Notes: generated by a model from the sequence alone, not told the origin. A stretch of DNA of 64,000 nt from Schizochytrium sp. TIO01 (GCA_004764695.1 SMSO01000037.1:4586337-4650336), one strand, 5' to 3'; positions 24,966 through 38,762 are shown, counted from the first letter of the stretch. Numbers and translations: made by a program.

Positions 24966-25284
24966 CAATACTACTATGAAAAATAATTATCGTAAAAAGT
25001 TTTAATTAAATAAAAATAATATTGGCTTTCCGGCTTCAAAGTGAGTGAGTGCTGTTACTAACTTTACATTTTTCAACTGAAAGCGGCAGTCAGCGGAAAC
25101 CTTCGCAGAGGTGGCCGCGGAAGCGCTGTTGCCGCTCGATCGCGTAGAGAGATGGCCCGTGTCCAGCCAGCCAGCCAACTAGCCACCTCAGCTTAATTTC
25201 TTCTTCTGGTTCTCGTGCTTTTTCATGTTCGGGTTTTATTTCTCGCTATAACGCGGCACAACCCAAATAGAGAAGATGTCCCAT

Positions 25285-25318
25285 ATAAACAAACAAACAA
25301 ACAAACATACATACATAA
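25285..25318. repeat. CAAA then CATA repeat
   Basis: About five CAAA units followed by CATA units. Confidence 0.9.
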
Positions 25319-25869
25319 AATACATACTTAACGTAGTACAATTCTGGCTGCGCAGACGTCAACATCTCCAGGCGCGATCGCTCAAGTGTCCTTCACGACG
25401 CTGCGATTTATGCCGCCGGCATGCGCCTCCGCGAGCCTCGAAGTGGCCCTGCGTCCAGCCTCGCCCAGCCTCGGATCACGAGGCCTCGGGCGCCACTGTA
25501 GACTTGCTTGGAGCGGCATGTGTTGTTCTCTCTCCAGCCATTGCCTATCTGCAAAGTTATTCATGAGAACGAGGCTTCTTCTGTTCTTGTTCTGTTCCTT
25601 TTGTTCTTCTTGTTCTTTCGCCTGTTCCTCCCTCATAAATGAACGAGGAGGCGTGCTGTTCGTTGGGTTGCTGGAGTGACCGAAGCGATTGCGCAGGGCC
25701 AACCAAACAATCGAGCGAACATCGGTACGGGGCTGTCTACCCCTCAGCAAAGCGCAGGAGACTGAAGGGCTCTGACCAAGAATTGCAAGTAAAGCAGGAG
25801 TCCAGTTCTTATCCATGGCTAACCAAACAAAAGACAAGAACAAGACAAGAACAGAACAGCCGTAGGCAG

Positions 25870-25920
25870 CAAAAGAAAGAAAAGAAATGAAAAGAAAAGA
25901 AAAGAAAAGAAAAGAAAAGG
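25870..25920. repeat. AAAAG pentanucleotide repeat
   Basis: A purine-only array of AAAAG with AAAG variants. Confidence 0.9.
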
Positions 25921-26411
25921 GAAAATAAGAAGAAAAGAAAGGAGGAGAAAGAGAGAGAAAAGCTGTACTGAGGGACCACAGGAGAGAAAAAAGAGAACCA
26001 AGCACTTTTGTCCTCTTTCGCTAAGAAGAAGATAAGGCGCCTTAGGGCTGGGAGGAAGGGCGGTGGGACGAAGTACGGTACCATGGGATGAAGGCGCGTG
26101 TCCTCGAAACAAGAGGCGCGATGAGACGAAGAGAAGTTCGCAGCCGAAGCTGATTGATTAGTTCGGATCGCGTGGGCAGCACGGGGTGAGACGACAGACA
26201 TGGCTGAGACCACAGCTGAGGACACCGAGGCGTTCGGTCTGTGGACACTGAGTTTGCTTTTATTTCTTTGGTGCCAACGAAGGCTTCGATGCGCCGCTCG
26301 ATTGAGTCGGCGGTCAGGCCTCGGAGCCGGCGATTTTATCGATTTTTGTTGATTTTCAATTCAGGAAATGAAATGCTGTTTTGATTATTCTTAAAATTAA
26401 TTAATTAATTA

Positions 26412-26445
26412 GATACATGTATATACATGTATATACATGCATACA
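26412..26445. repeat. Palindromic ATACATGTAT tandem
   Basis: The unit ATACATGTAT repeats in tandem, and bases 26419-26436 form the perfect palindrome GTATATACATGTATATAC. It follows a TTAATTAATTAATTAG run in AT-rich DNA. Probably simple-sequence expansion. Confidence 0.6.
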
Positions 26446-26572
26446 TTCAATTATTTATTTAATTTAAAAAAAAATGTTAGAATTTGAAGGTTATAAAAAG
26501 GAAACGGGAAATGAAAAGCTTTGAGGACTTTACATTATGTAATGTAGCATCGAACCGCTTTAATTGGTTTCT

Positions 26573-26990
26573 AATGCAGAGTACGCGGCTAGAAGAATGT
26601 GGTTCAAGAAGCCTCGCTGTTCGGAGCCCTTGGTCTTCTGGCAGGCCATCAAAGACGAGGAAGACGACGCTCTGAGCTCGTCTTTGAACTGTCTGTGCCG
26701 GCGGACCATCCGTTTGCTTGCTTGTCTGCAGAGGTGGTTCGTTCTTGGGCGTCATAATAGCAGGAATGCGGGCCATCAAATTGTCGCTATTTTATTATAT
26801 CTATAAATCTATAAATCTATATGTGTATATAGATTTATTAATTTATTATTATGTATTGATTTATGACATTGAGAGAACATTGCATTTGCAGGAATCGCAG
26901 GAGACGGATTTCCTGTCGAAACTCGACATGAAGAACAGCCAGGACACGTCGGAAGACCTCTGTACGCGAGCTCCGCCGCGAGATTCGTGA
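26573..26990 (+). other. Possible exon pair, unassigned
   Basis: After an acceptor-like TTTCTAATGCAG the sequence reads RRMWFKKPRCSEPLVFWQAI and KDEEDDALSSSLNC. After a second acceptor-like CATTTGCAG (ending at 26891) it reads ESQETDFLSKLDMKNSQDTS and stops at 26988-26990. An AT-rich stretch between them could be an intron, but I could not find a matching donor in phase. Confidence 0.15.
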
Positions 26991-27153
26991 CGTCTGCGTT
27001 CGCAGAAACGAGGGCGTGCGCCGCTTCGGGCTTCAAAAACGCTGGTTTCGCAAACGCAGAACGGAGGTACCAACTCGAGCGCGAAAGATGAAGATGTAGC
27101 TATCGTGCTGGTGGAGCCGGCTCTGCGAGTACTTTGCCGACTAGTTTTAAGGT

Positions 27154-27218
27154 TATGTGATGTTATTTATGTGATGTGATGTGATGTAATGCGATGCGAT
27201 GCGATGCGATGCAATGCG
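27154..27218. repeat. GATGT/GATGC pentanucleotide repeat
   Basis: GTGAT units followed by GCGAT units, similar to the array at 16.6 kb. Confidence 0.85.
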
Positions 27219-30140
27219 TGCGGTTCACTTGCATTCATGAAGTTTTCACTCTCGCACGCACTCACTCACTCACTCACTTATGCGCCGAGATTTCTAAGAA
27301 CTTCAAGACCCATGCAGCGACAGAACATGCACGGAAGTGCAGCGAAAACCGCGACTGAGGTCCATTCTGCAAAGGCGCGAGTGCGACAATAAGAGAGGAA
27401 AAGTATGGTCTTGATGATTCTTGATTTCATCTCGCGAATTGATTTGACACGGTCACTGATTTTGATTCGTCGGCGGCTCGGGAGCTGGTCGGTGGTGCTA
27501 TGTGCTCGAGTCTGGGACGACCATTTCGAGTGAGAGCTTGGGCCTATCTCGGCCGCGGAGAATACTCTGGCGGGAGCGCTGACGAGCTGAGCTTTCTGTG
27601 TTATGAATGTCATGAATGTTATGAATTTACCTATTGAGTGTAATATTTCTCCTTAAGCCGCATAATAAAATATTCTCATTTCAGTCTCCTTATTACGGGC
27701 TACCTGAGTGAGGCGGTACTCGCTTCCTAGCAACAATGGTACTACCGTAGAGCGCGGGCGATGGCAAATGCGGGGAAGGTTGGAGAAGCAAAGTTGGGAA
27801 GAATCTGTTGTTGCTCGAGTATGCTCTCTCGCCATGGGATGATAAACTCTCGCGTGGCGGACGAAGAGTTGATTCAGCAGATACCACGCAGAAATCGTCT
27901 TGGAAAATTCCGTTTCTTTACATGGAAAGAGGGAAGGAATGCGAGGAATGTGGGCAGCACTTCCCCCTACGAGATCCTGAGGAGAGAGTCGATCGAATGA
28001 GGAAGAGCTCTCGGGCAACGCAGGAATAAGGGAAGGGTATTCGAAATATTGCTAGAGCCTAAATTTATTCCGACAGTTGGTATCAAAAAACCTCAAAACA
28101 GATGCCAAAGTTTTCCGAAAGGACGATGAACGCAGAAGAAAATGTCGAAAAGCGCCAGCTCGCCAGTCTGTACAAAAGCGTTCTGTGCGAAGAACTCGCG
28201 AGGGGTTCAAGTCAGCTTCGAAATTTTATTTTATAACCCCAGGTACAAATTGATTTAGCTCAGACGTATAATTCTGGAGCATAGATTGTAATTCGTCAAT
28301 TTGAGCACGCCAATGCCATAGCGTCCTCAACTTGGTTCTGCCCGAGTGGGGAGATTTTCGGCAGAACCCACCAGCAAAAGTACACGCCACAGGCTTCTCC
28401 AGTAGTGACCGCATGATCAAAATAAGTATTAGCAGCATCGTTTTGTTAAGGAACAGAAGAATATGCAAAGAAACTTAATACATAGCAAGCAGTGAGAGCC
28501 AGGCGTCCGTACAAGGCTGGTGGCATTAATTTTGGCGAAAGAAAAACCCTAGAATCCCGGCACCTTGCAGTACAGCAAAAAACTGTACAGGACAGTCACA
28601 TGGATGCGCCGATTAAATTTTCATCTATCGATCGCGAATTCACTCGCTAATAATGAGGCTTGCCTCATCTTGTTTGTACGTGTCTTTTCCCAGATCTTTC
28701 TTTACTTTTATTCCTTTAAGCTGGAATAATAAAAAAGACGAAATGAGCTGCAGCAAAATAGTTAGTTATTAATTTATATATATTTAACATTCAAGCGCGT
28801 TGCTTGAGTTCAACAACCTGTTGATCTGTCGGTAGCTTTTTTGATCATCTATTCAAGATCGGCGCACGCTCCTTTCGTTTCTGCAAGTCTTGAGCAGTGT
28901 GGGAACTAGGCTCTCTCTCACCACACTAGCAGCTGGCACGCCTCCAAACTTTATAGCTGCTGTAAAGAATACGTGCTGCTGCGGGGACCACTCTCTCTAC
29001 ACCTCCTCTGCAAGGCTCCCCTGAGGCATATCCTGTAGTGTGGGGGCGGGTTAATGTATAGTTGCGTCCCTTGCTTACCTCCCCCTTAATAACCTAGCTA
29101 GAGTGCTAGATGTCCCAGAACTCCTGGAACGCCGCAGAGGTGGCCTGCCTTTCTGTCTAATGCCGTCCGCACGAAGCCTTTAGGAAGGAAATGCGCGAGG
29201 GAATCTATTCTGTTCCCACTCTATTCAGAAAAGAAAAAGAAACAGAAAAAAGAAAAACTTTCAAAGCTGCTAATACTAAGCCGCTATTATGTACTTAGAA
29301 TGGGCGATTCTAAGCGACTGCTTTTAGAATATTAAAAGAGAAAGAAAAAGAAAGCGCTTCGAAGCATTGCATTGCATTGATTGCATTGCAAACCTGTGCT
29401 GTCGAGAATCTTTAATCCGCTGGCCGCCACGCTCTGAAGGCTCCGGACGCGACCTGTAGGCAGGACTGGCGGTGGTTCTTCGGATGGAGACACGATGTTT
29501 CGAGCGAGCGACTCAGTCGCCTGGTTGGGAAGTTTGTGATGTCTTGCTTGCTTCGAAAGAAGTTGAAGTTTTGATCCTGTGGTTTTGAGTGGTTCTCCTT
29601 TGGCGGCGAATGAGGGCGAGAATTGAAGCGATAGGGCCTAGCGTTTACGGTAGATGCGGTGCAGCTAGAGGTCTGTCTCTCTGGTCGCGCTTTTTCGATT
29701 GAAGATGATTGCCAAAAGGCGAAGAAAAAAAATGAAATGGCGATGATTCTTAGACAGCAGACGAAGAAACCACCAACCAACCAACCATCCAGCCAAGAAC
29801 AAAGTGCTGGATGGCGAGTTGAGGCTGGGATGCCTGCCTGCTGCAGAGCGTGGAAGAGCGGGCTTCGGCCAGAAGGCCTGCTCTGGAGCTGAAGATACGT
29901 ACTGCAATTTCACCAAGTTAAAACAAACTTGGAGGAGCAGCTTCGTGCCACGGGAGAGAAAAGAAAGTCATTGAAGATCACACCTCTCACTCACTCCCTC
30001 GGTTCTTTTTTAAAGTGAGAAGAAAGTGAAAAGCGAGTTTAATTTGTTATTTTATTTTCATTTTATTTTATGAATTTTTAATAATACTAAAAAGCGAAGG
30101 GAAAATGTGAAAAACAGTGGTTTCTGCAGCGAAGAAGGAG

Positions 30141-30167
30141 AAACAAACAAACAAACAAACAAACAAA
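30141..30167. repeat. (CAAA)6
   Basis: A short CAAA run. Confidence 0.9.
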
Positions 30168-31050
30168 TAAATTAGCAACAAGGACAAAGAAAGTAGGTTA
30201 AGTCCGTCCTGGTGTTCCTACATTTGGTCGAAGACGTAAAGGTAAGATTTCTTCTTCTTCTTCTTCTGTGAAGTGACTCATGATGCAGCTCAAGTTCCAT
30301 CTCGCAGAGTATTTTCTCGCTTTGTATCTCCGACGAGCAGCAAGGCAGGACGAAACACCGAACTCTCTTTTATCAAGATCACTCACCTCACTTTCAGCGA
30401 GTTACATTTTTAAGACGAGGAAGAAGTATCAACTCGAGCCAACACTTTGGTTAATCTGTCAGTATTAAGATATCATATTTTACTTTTATGTTGAATTTTA
30501 TGTTGAATTGTATTTTGTTTAAAACAAAAAAAAAATTAAATGAATAACAGCAATATTAATATGGCATTTATATGAAGGGAAGAGCAAGCTGAGGGTTAGA
30601 AGGAATTTCAGGGTCCCGAGATCACTGGTTGAAGAAGGAGTGGAGATTCCATATATTTTGGAGAAAGAATCATCCCGAGTGGTTCGGAGACTTGGAGCTT
30701 TACCAGTAAGGCCTATGTGCCGATGCAGCAAGATGCAAGCACAGGCTTTCTTTTACTTGCTTCCCTATTTTGTTCTTTGTTATTCCAAAGATTTTGGCAC
30801 GCTATTCAATCCTCTTCTTCTTCTTTTCATGTAAGTATAAATGATAATTAAAAATAATGCCATGAGTTTGTCATCGAAAAAAAGTCCTTTGAAAAAAATG
30901 TATATATATTTATTAAAATAAAATAAATAAATAAAAATATGTATAGTTCCTCTCCTCTCAAAATATGCTAAGTGGGAAAGTGTGAATGTTTTTACTCGCG
31001 CTAAAGATGATTTTGTCGACAGCTAAGTTGATTCAACAGTGAATCAAATT

Positions 31051-31073
31051 TTGATTGATTGATTGATTGATTG
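31051..31073. repeat. (GATT)5
   Basis: A short GATT run. Confidence 0.9.
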
Positions 31074-31360
31074 ACTGGGAAAAGGATTCCGATTGCTGAT
31101 GAAAGTAAGTACACGTAGTATAAATCTTATTGGTCCAAGCTGCTCGAGCAAAGCTGGGCCTACGAAGCATTAATTACTATCATTAGTAGCAGCAGCAGCA
31201 GGATGCGGCTAGTTTTAGGTGGCCACCGATCGGTCACATTCGCTACCAGATTCAAGCAAGCTACTTCTTACGATTCAGAATGGTGGCTTCTGCCTCGTTT
31301 GATTACAGAATGTCATCAATTTGCATGTCGCCATAGTCCATGCGCAGTATCTCTGGGCAA

Positions 31361-31398
31361 TGTTTGTTTTTGTTTGTTTGTTTGTTTGTTTGTTTGTT
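31361..31398. repeat. (TTTG)n
   Basis: TTTG units with one extra T. Confidence 0.9.
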
Positions 31399-31480
31399 GC
31401 GAATTTGTTTATGTAAAAGTGAGGCCTTTCGAAATGACTCTGCTTTTTGATGCGCGTGTTTTTGTGGCACAATGTATGTT

Positions 31481-31520
31481 AAATATATATATAGAGAGAG
31501 AGAGAGAGGGGAGAGGGAGA
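31481..31520. repeat. AT then AG dinucleotide run
   Basis: An AT run turns into an AG run and then GAGGG variants. Confidence 0.85.
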
Positions 31521-32462
31521 GTGCTACTTTGCTTTGTAGATAGATGTTTATCCGAAATGGGCCTTCGCGACAGTGTAGGCACTCGAAACTAGTCCCAGAC
31601 ATCCAGACGGTGTAAACTACCTGCCTCTTCAAGCAAGTTGGATACTTGCAAGCTGAGCTTACGGATACACGAAATAAGCATCATAGCGGTCCACTGCTGG
31701 CATTCCATTCGCTTATTTGGAGTAGTTTTGGAGTGGCTTTGTCTGATTGCGATTCAATCAATCGTTCATTCGCATGGTTAAAACTTGCAATTAAAACAAA
31801 TCTTTACTTTTTAATTGTTAACTTCAAAGTAAAAGAAAAAGGAAGAAGATACTCATCGAACCGAAGAATAAGCAATAAGGATGCCTACATATTACAGACT
31901 AATCTATTTTCGAGAAATCCAAGAGCCTGCAAAGCGCTCCACTGAAAAGGCCCTTTCGAGCCATCACAGGTCGTGCATCCTTCATTCCCGAGTCGGGAAA
32001 GCATGCATTGTCATCTCCACGCATCGATCGCCTCTTCGAAGAGCTTTCCTCTGCGCTGGAGATGTATGTCTGTACGTCTGTTTGTATGATGTATGCCATT
32101 GCTGCCTTGCTTTCCATCCATACTCTCGAAATCGACGAATTAATGTAATCAAAAGGCGTCATTCGCTGACCTTGAAGAAGAAGTAAGTAAGTACCTGCAG
32201 CGATAGATTGCTTTTTTGCTGCGGCTTGAGTTTTCAGTAGCAAAATGCGTAGCACGCATAGGCGGAAATTGACATTTCCAGAGAGGGATTAGGCGAGAAA
32301 CGGGCCGTGCGAGCGATGAAATAGGGCCTGCCTTTGGCGATCAGACATTGGGCGTGTACCGCCTAAATCGGCGGCGCTGACTGACTGGCCGCCCAACGCG
32401 AAGAGCGAGCTCTTAATCGGCTACCAATGCGAATGTTGCGAGAGGATTGATTTTGCAGAGCT

Positions 32463-32487
32463 TTATTTATTTATTTATTTTTATTTT
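32463..32487. repeat. (TTTA)n
   Basis: About five TTTA units and then T-rich DNA. Confidence 0.85.
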
Positions 32488-32896
32488 TCTTGATAAAATA
32501 AAATAAATTATTACAATTGCAGAAACAAATAAAGAAAAACATAAATAGCGAAGAACTTGAATTGAACGAAACAAGGTCGATGGATGCGATAGATCCATGC
32601 GGAGGCGATACCGAGTGAGATGCACGTAACGCCCAGCAGATGCAGCCAGCTGAGGACCTGTTTTTGCCAGAAGCTGCGGCCTGAACACAATTACTTTGAG
32701 GCCGTTCAAGCTGGACTCTGTAGCTAGAGAATAGGTTACAAACATAGATTTCGCGCACTCGTCGTTCGCAGATTTAGCACGTACCTGCGCCTCTCTATAG
32801 GAGGGCTTAGCACGCGAATAGCTAGAAGAGGGAAACGCAGAGAAAGAAATGTAACGAGAGGCGAACAAGAACAGAAGAGAACATAATTGCTCTGCG

Positions 32897-32998
32897 TATG
32901 TATGTATGTATGTATGTAATGTACTTTTTAATCCTCTCTTATGAGAGAGTCGAACGAACGAAAGAACGAATGGATGGATGGATGGATGGATGGATGGA
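32897..32998. repeat. TATG and GGAT tetranucleotide arrays
   Basis: TATG units (32,897-32,918) and GGAT units (32,969-32,998) separated by 50 bases that include GAAC units. Confidence 0.9.
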
Positions 32999-33246
32999 CT
33001 CGCGAGGGAGAATCGGCGGTAATGCAGGCAAGACAGCCAAGCACAGCACGTTTCGCCAGGTACTGTCTGGCTCCGGCTGGCTGGTTGGCAGGCTTGGCTG
33101 CATGCTGGCACCGTGAAGATGATTGCGACGGATGGCTTGAATTTGCCAACGAATTGATGGATGCAGGAATCAACTTTTCAGGTCTCGCTCGCTTGTTTGA
33201 GAAAAAGACAGTTCGGGCGTTTCTTTTCTTCATTCCTTCGTCCCTT

Positions 33247-33312
33247 TGAGTGAGTGAGTTAGTGAGTGAGTTAGTGAGTTAGTGAGTTAGTGAGTTAGTT
33301 AATTGGTTAGTT
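33247..33312. repeat. GTGAGTTA minisatellite
   Basis: About eight imperfect octamers of GTGA and GTTA tetramers. Confidence 0.85.
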
Positions 33313-35080
33313 ACAGCGTAGCAGAAGACTACATTCACTTCATACATCTCTGTAAGGTATAAATCGATATGGTACAAGAATCGAAGACCGCTTTCGTTTG
33401 GATGTCTTCAAGTTCAAGCTTATCTTCGCCCAAACTGTTGAGTGGAAGGATTGAGTTTGCTTCAAAGACTCTCTTCAAATTGGTCTCCATGACGGTCCTG
33501 AATATCTTTAATATCTTGAAGAAGGAGCAGCTGCTTGGATAATCGTACATTTACTTATTCCTGGCCCCTGTGCAGCAAGCGAGTGATGCAAGCGAATGAT
33601 GCAAGATAAATCTTAAAGCTCAGGGACGACGGGTCGGCGAGTTGGTTGGCTTCAAGTTCGAACCCGAAAACCAGCAAAGACTTCAGCAATAATACATATA
33701 TGCATTCATTTTAGCACGGGTAGGTACGGTCCAATCAGGGCTCGGAGCTCGCGCTTGCCGCGTGCTTTGCTCGAGGCTCTTCAAGGCCGCCCATCGCAGA
33801 GCCGCAGGTCCACTTGTCGATCGCCTCATGCCTTGGAAAGCAAGTAACGCCGCACTCGCTTACTTAATTGCTTAATTGTTTGCTTGCTTGCTTGTCTTCT
33901 GGGCCCATTTCTTCCTTCGGCGATGCGGAATTTCTGTACAAATTATGTATCTGCAAATTGAACTCGCATTTGCTGATTTATATCAATTTGGTTCATTTAA
34001 TTCATTTGATTCGTTCCTTCATTTCATTTCACCATTCCATCTCAATCCTTCTCAATCCTGCATTACAGAGGGTTTCCTTTATCAGCTTTCTTAGCGAAGA
34101 CCTGTCATACCCAGGCACGTGCTAGTACACGCTAGGCAACTCGTAGCGGTACTGTCTCTCTGCTTGAAGGGCAGGTACGTACGTACTTACCTTCTTACTT
34201 CACTGCGCGATTCGGGCCGAGGGATCGTTCAGAAGATACGCAGAAGAGTCCACAAGCACGTCCAAGACGGGATCGAGGCTTGATTGACGCCTGGCAGGCA
34301 GCTGCAGTAGCACGAGGCCCTCGACCTCAGGCGACTCGAAGAAGTTTGATGGTCTCTTGGTTCTTAACTTTCTTGCTTTCCGATTCCCGCCACATCTGTG
34401 GCTGCCCTCATTTGCCCCAAGCCAGGCGGCGGCAGTCCTATGTGCCTCTTATGCTTTTCAGTAGGACGGGATCTATCCCATCCATCGAGGAAGTACGGTA
34501 CCTCCCTCCCTAAGAGGTCACTCTTTAAAATTTATTTTAGAGTTTATTTTCTATTCTATTCTATTCAATTCAATTCTATTCTAATTAATTTTTAATTAAT
34601 TATAGAAACAGTTAAAGCAGAGAGAGTAGCTACCAGTGTCCTAAGGCTGGATAGGATAAACATCGCAGACAAAAGGATCAGAGTATCCCAAAAGGAGAGA
34701 ACAAACTAAATCGTGTGAGCCAATGATGGGTGATAAGAGCAGCAGGTTTTGCGGCCAGACGTCCGCTTCGTTCGTTCATTTGTTTATTTGCTTATTCACG
34801 AAGTAACGTACCGCGGATGCATCCTCTCGATCCAGAAGGCGGCTTCTGTTCAAGATTTCTGCGGTGGAGCGGCTCGACGGAACGAGTTCTCCGACTGCTC
34901 GTGCGCCCGCCGCCCTTTTTGGCAGCAGGCGCCCTCCTATGCGAAACGCGTAAGAATCATTAGCAAGTGTTCCTATGTTCCTTAATGTGAAAGAGTGAAA
35001 ACAATGGAAGGAACGAGAGCTCTTTTCGGCAAGAACGAAGGAATCATAAATGATGAATGATTGAATCAAGAGTGAAGAAT

Positions 35081-35112
35081 GAATGAGTGAATGAATGAAT
35101 GAATGGATGATT
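35081..35112. repeat. GAAT tetranucleotide repeat
   Basis: GAAT units with GAGT and GGAT variants. A related TTCAAGAGTGAAGA segment occurs twice around it. Confidence 0.85.
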
Positions 35113-37100
35113 CAAGAGTGAAGAGTGAATGAATAAATGGATGAATGTCGTACTAAAACTACACGTATGAATGGAAATGTAATGTCTCTGATTATGTCTT
35201 TGAGGTAAGAACATTGGGAACGCACGGAACGTATGGAATTGGGGACACAAGCAAGCAGCGAAGGCTCTGTCGCAAATATCATCGCTGATTGAGGAGGTCT
35301 ACGTATGAGATGAGAGGACGAAAGAAGAGGCCCGGAACGCGAAGGTTTCTCCTTGGGTAACAGCTGTTGCCATTCTGCGAAAGTGGCGAGCGAAGGAGAT
35401 AAGCCTCGGGAGTTACAGCTTTTGGCGATTCCGTTTCAGGCCCTTTCCCTCTTTCCTTCGGCTGCCAAAAGAAAAGACGATGAAAAATTTGCGTTTGAGA
35501 ACACGGGATCAAAGAACGAGAGAACGGGGCTTAGACGTAAAGGATAGGTACCCTACTGTTAATCAATATGAGGGGGCGCTCGCTGCGATTTCCATGTGGA
35601 GAATAAATCGATCATGATACCTTCTACCTAATTGAAATGAAGAGCGTCTCTTGGATCCTTCGAGGAGCCCTTAGACATTTCATATTGGACGCGAAGGAGA
35701 CCCGCATGCAATAAGACGGGTTTGTGCCTTGATAACAACATTGGCCAAACGCACAGAGTTCAAGGTCTTCACTTGGCTTTGTGGATCTTGATTTCCGCAG
35801 AAGCAGTAGGTACGAGTACTCTTGTTTGACTCTTTTCTTCCTTTTTAAAGCCTTGAGACAGCCTTAGTTAGTTTGTTAGAAAGATGAATGACTAAAACAA
35901 CTAATGAGATGAGCACAAAAAGAAAGACAGCAGGAGGTCCTATGAGTTATTTATGAGAGCAGCAGCTGCAAGGCTGTCGACCTTTAAGACCCAGTTAATT
36001 TTATAATAAAGTCGCGCGAGAGGTTGACGACGGTTCTGTTTGTAGCCAAATAGCTCCGGCAGTCGAAAACAAATGCGGCGACGGTGGTAGCTACTTAGCT
36101 ACCTGCGCATATAGTTAGCGCAAGAGAGTGGCGCTCGAACGAGAGTCTGAACAGACAGAACTCCAAAAGTTTCCATTCACGAATTTCCAAAATGCTCTGT
36201 CTCAGAAAAGTGAAAGAGTGAATGCCATTCTGTACTCTATTACCCTCCTTCTTTTCTTTTCAAAAAGCGGTTCATAAGCCTTATGTGCTTACGACCTTCT
36301 ACTGTTCTCCTAGCATCATTCTATTCTTGCTTTTTTAATATTATTATTATAATTAAAAAATTATTAAAAAAAATTAAACAAATGAATAATAATTATGATG
36401 AGATGGCCGCTATACCTAATTTAGTATATCTTAGCTTCTATAAATTAAAAAGATCGTGTAACCTTGTCACGGAGATGTGCAATGATTTTCATACGTCATT
36501 ATATATAATATATATATTCTTTTTTTAAAGGAGGAAGAAAACGAAAATATCTGCAACAAGAGATGAAAGAGTTCCACGAAGTTTATATATAACAATATGA
36601 AATTTGAGCACGCGCAGGAGATATCCATCCGAGCGAGCGAGCAAGCGATCTTTGCGGGCTTCGCGTGGTTTCGACCAGAGCGTGGCATCTTCTGGCAAAG
36701 CTTTTATTGATAATAGGTAACCGCTTGGGCGAAGCGCCGTTCAATATGCCCCTGGCCGCAGCAGTGGTGGAGTTCGCTCTATAGCTGGGCGCCGAGATCT
36801 AGCTTCGCCTGTGAGACATTTCAGGTCCCACCGTGGCAAGTATATGTATGCAGAGTGGACACCTGCCAGTGATCCCGCGTCTATTCACTTTTACTTTTAC
36901 ATTGTCCACAGAAGACATTTTTTCTAATCGTAATATAAAAATACTAAAACATTTTTATTTATTTATTTTCTTCAGAAATATAGTTTATAGATGAAAACGA
37001 CAGTTCCTATCAAAAGAAGAGGTCTAGAGAAAGGATCTCATTCGTTTCTCGGCTCTCATCTAAAGACAGCATTGTCCTGGGTAGGAGGAGATTGGGGAGT

Positions 37101-37106
37101 TCTTTT

Positions 37107-37138
<32 letters not shown>

Positions 37139-37140
37139 TT
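37101..37140. repeat. (TTTC)9
   Basis: A pyrimidine tetranucleotide run, the complement of the AAAG arrays. Confidence 0.95.
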
Positions 37141-37999
37141 TAAATTATTCATTTATGTTTAGGGTTCTATGCATGGAGACGTTTTTACTCTCCCTCTTTT
37201 CAAGTGACTGTCTTTTAATACATAAAATTGTAAAGATAGAATTGAGATCTTAACATCCCTTTCTTTGCTACATCATGATTCAAAGGGAAAGGAAAAATAC
37301 CTTTCGAAGCCATCGAAGGTAATTCCGGGACCCCGCAATGACAGTCTTCAATTTAATTTATAATTAAAACTAAACTTTAAACTAAATTTAAAACAGACAG
37401 AATTAAAAAATGTAACCAACCTCGTGAAACATGAAGATGCCGTGTAATAATTGAACGAGGCATGCGCAGGCGCGTGTAAGCTAGGCTCCTGGAATCGCTC
37501 GCGCGGAGCCTCGCATCCCAGGCACATGCAGGGCGGCCGCGGCGTGGCTCTTTCTGGAGCACGAAGAGAGAACGTCACCGGGAGCTCTCGCCTCCTCAGT
37601 CTGTCAATTCGTGAATACATAGGTAGCGAAGGAGCGAGCTTCCTCATCGAGCGAGCGAGCGAACTTTGCTTTTGCTCCCGGCACATGTAGGAACTTGGCG
37701 CAGTGGTAGCAGTAAGCGCTAAGTGGGGCTAGGAGCGAGCAAAGAGGCAGTCCTTTGCAAAAGAAAAAGAAATAAATTCCTCTTCTTTATTCTTCTTTTT
37801 CCTTTTCTGCTCTTTTCTTTCTTCTTTCAGGAGGACAAAGATCGAGGGGGCCCCTTTGTTACGCTATGAAAGAAAGTTAAACTGGTCGTGGATGGGATAA
37901 AGAAGAGGGCGCCATCTAGGCTTTATAATAGGAGTGATAAGTAGTTAATCGATGGCGTGGAAAAAGTGAACTTGGACTTGAAGTGGATGAACTTATTTA

Positions 38000-38012
38000 T
38001 TAACTAATTAAT

Positions 38013-38059
<47 letters not shown>

Positions 38060-38060
38060 A
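38000..38060. repeat. (TAAC)n
   Basis: About 13 TAAC units after a TTAATTAA start. Confidence 0.95.
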
Positions 38061-38202
38061 CAGGAACAGACTACTGCCAACTTTTGAGGAGAAGATCGCT
38101 CGCGAGGGATGTCAGGAGCTACCAGCCGGCTCCGGCGCCGCCCCACTGTCGTCTCGCATTTCTGGCGGTGTTCATCAGCAACGTCGTCCTCGCTTTAGAA
38201 GG

Positions 38203-38234
38203 TTGTTTGTTTGTTTATTTGTTTGTTTGTTTGA
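38203..38234. repeat. (TTTG)n
   Basis: TTTG units with one TTTA. Confidence 0.9.
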
Positions 38235-38338
38235 TGCAGCATCGCGAAAACTGCACGTGCGAGGGTTTCTTTTCTTTATATGGCGAAAGAGTGAATAAAT
38301 TAATCAGTGATACGTAAGAGGGAGTAAGATCATCAGTA

Positions 38339-38374
38339 TTGTTTGTTTGTTTGTTTGTTTGTTTGTTTATTTGT
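38339..38374. repeat. (TTTG)n
   Basis: A second TTTG array 105 bases after the previous one, again with one TTTA near its right end. Confidence 0.9.
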
Positions 38375-38731
38375 AGTCCATAGCGGGCCTGGACCGGTGG
38401 TGAGTCCTCTCGGCTCCAGCTGGGCGCCCCTCCACGCTTGCGGCCGTCCTTCGATTCGTGGTCAGGAGCGTCAGCGAGGGGTGGAAATCGAGAAGCAGTG
38501 ATTATGGTTCGGAGCAGTGAAAAAGAGAGGTACCCTAGGGTTTCGCATAGTAGTATATAGGAGCAGTTTCTTCTGCGCCGCGAGCAAAATTGCGCGCCTC
38601 GCTTCAATATTAACTCGGTGGCAAGTTTGATTAAAAAGTAGTCGGGGGTCTTAAAAACTAAAACCATTGGGATGTAAGCTATGAAAGATCACATTGACAC
38701 AAGATCCCCTCGATTTGTCGGCCTGAGGCAG

Positions 38732-38762
38732 CGATGATGATGATAATGATGATGATGATGTT
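38732..38762. repeat. GAT triplet repeat
   Basis: GATGATGAT units with one AAT variant. Confidence 0.85.

Larger units (their letters stand above)
24350..26572. other. No recognisable gene; purine tracts
   Basis: Contains AAT, CAAA and AAAAG repeats. The 207-codon minus frame at 25,382-26,005 is Phe/Ser-rich because of the AAAAG tract and is rejected as a gene. Confidence 0.45.

Noticed and set aside
25382-26005. 207-codon minus-strand frame
   Set aside because: Phe/Ser-rich because of the AAAAG tract; the remaining residues show no family pattern.
27808-28029. CEECGQHFP as a zinc finger
   Set aside because: The two Cys are spaced like a finger but no second His pair follows, and other frames over the same bases look equally open.
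32467-33111. 214-codon minus-strand frame
   Set aside because: It includes repeat-derived Ser-Ile-His-Pro units and an AT-rich end; no domain.
33640-33670. AGTTCGAACCC resembling a tRNA B box
   Set aside because: No matching T-stem, anticodon arm or acceptor stem around it. Similar hits near 8.88, 12.56 and 61.29 kb also failed.
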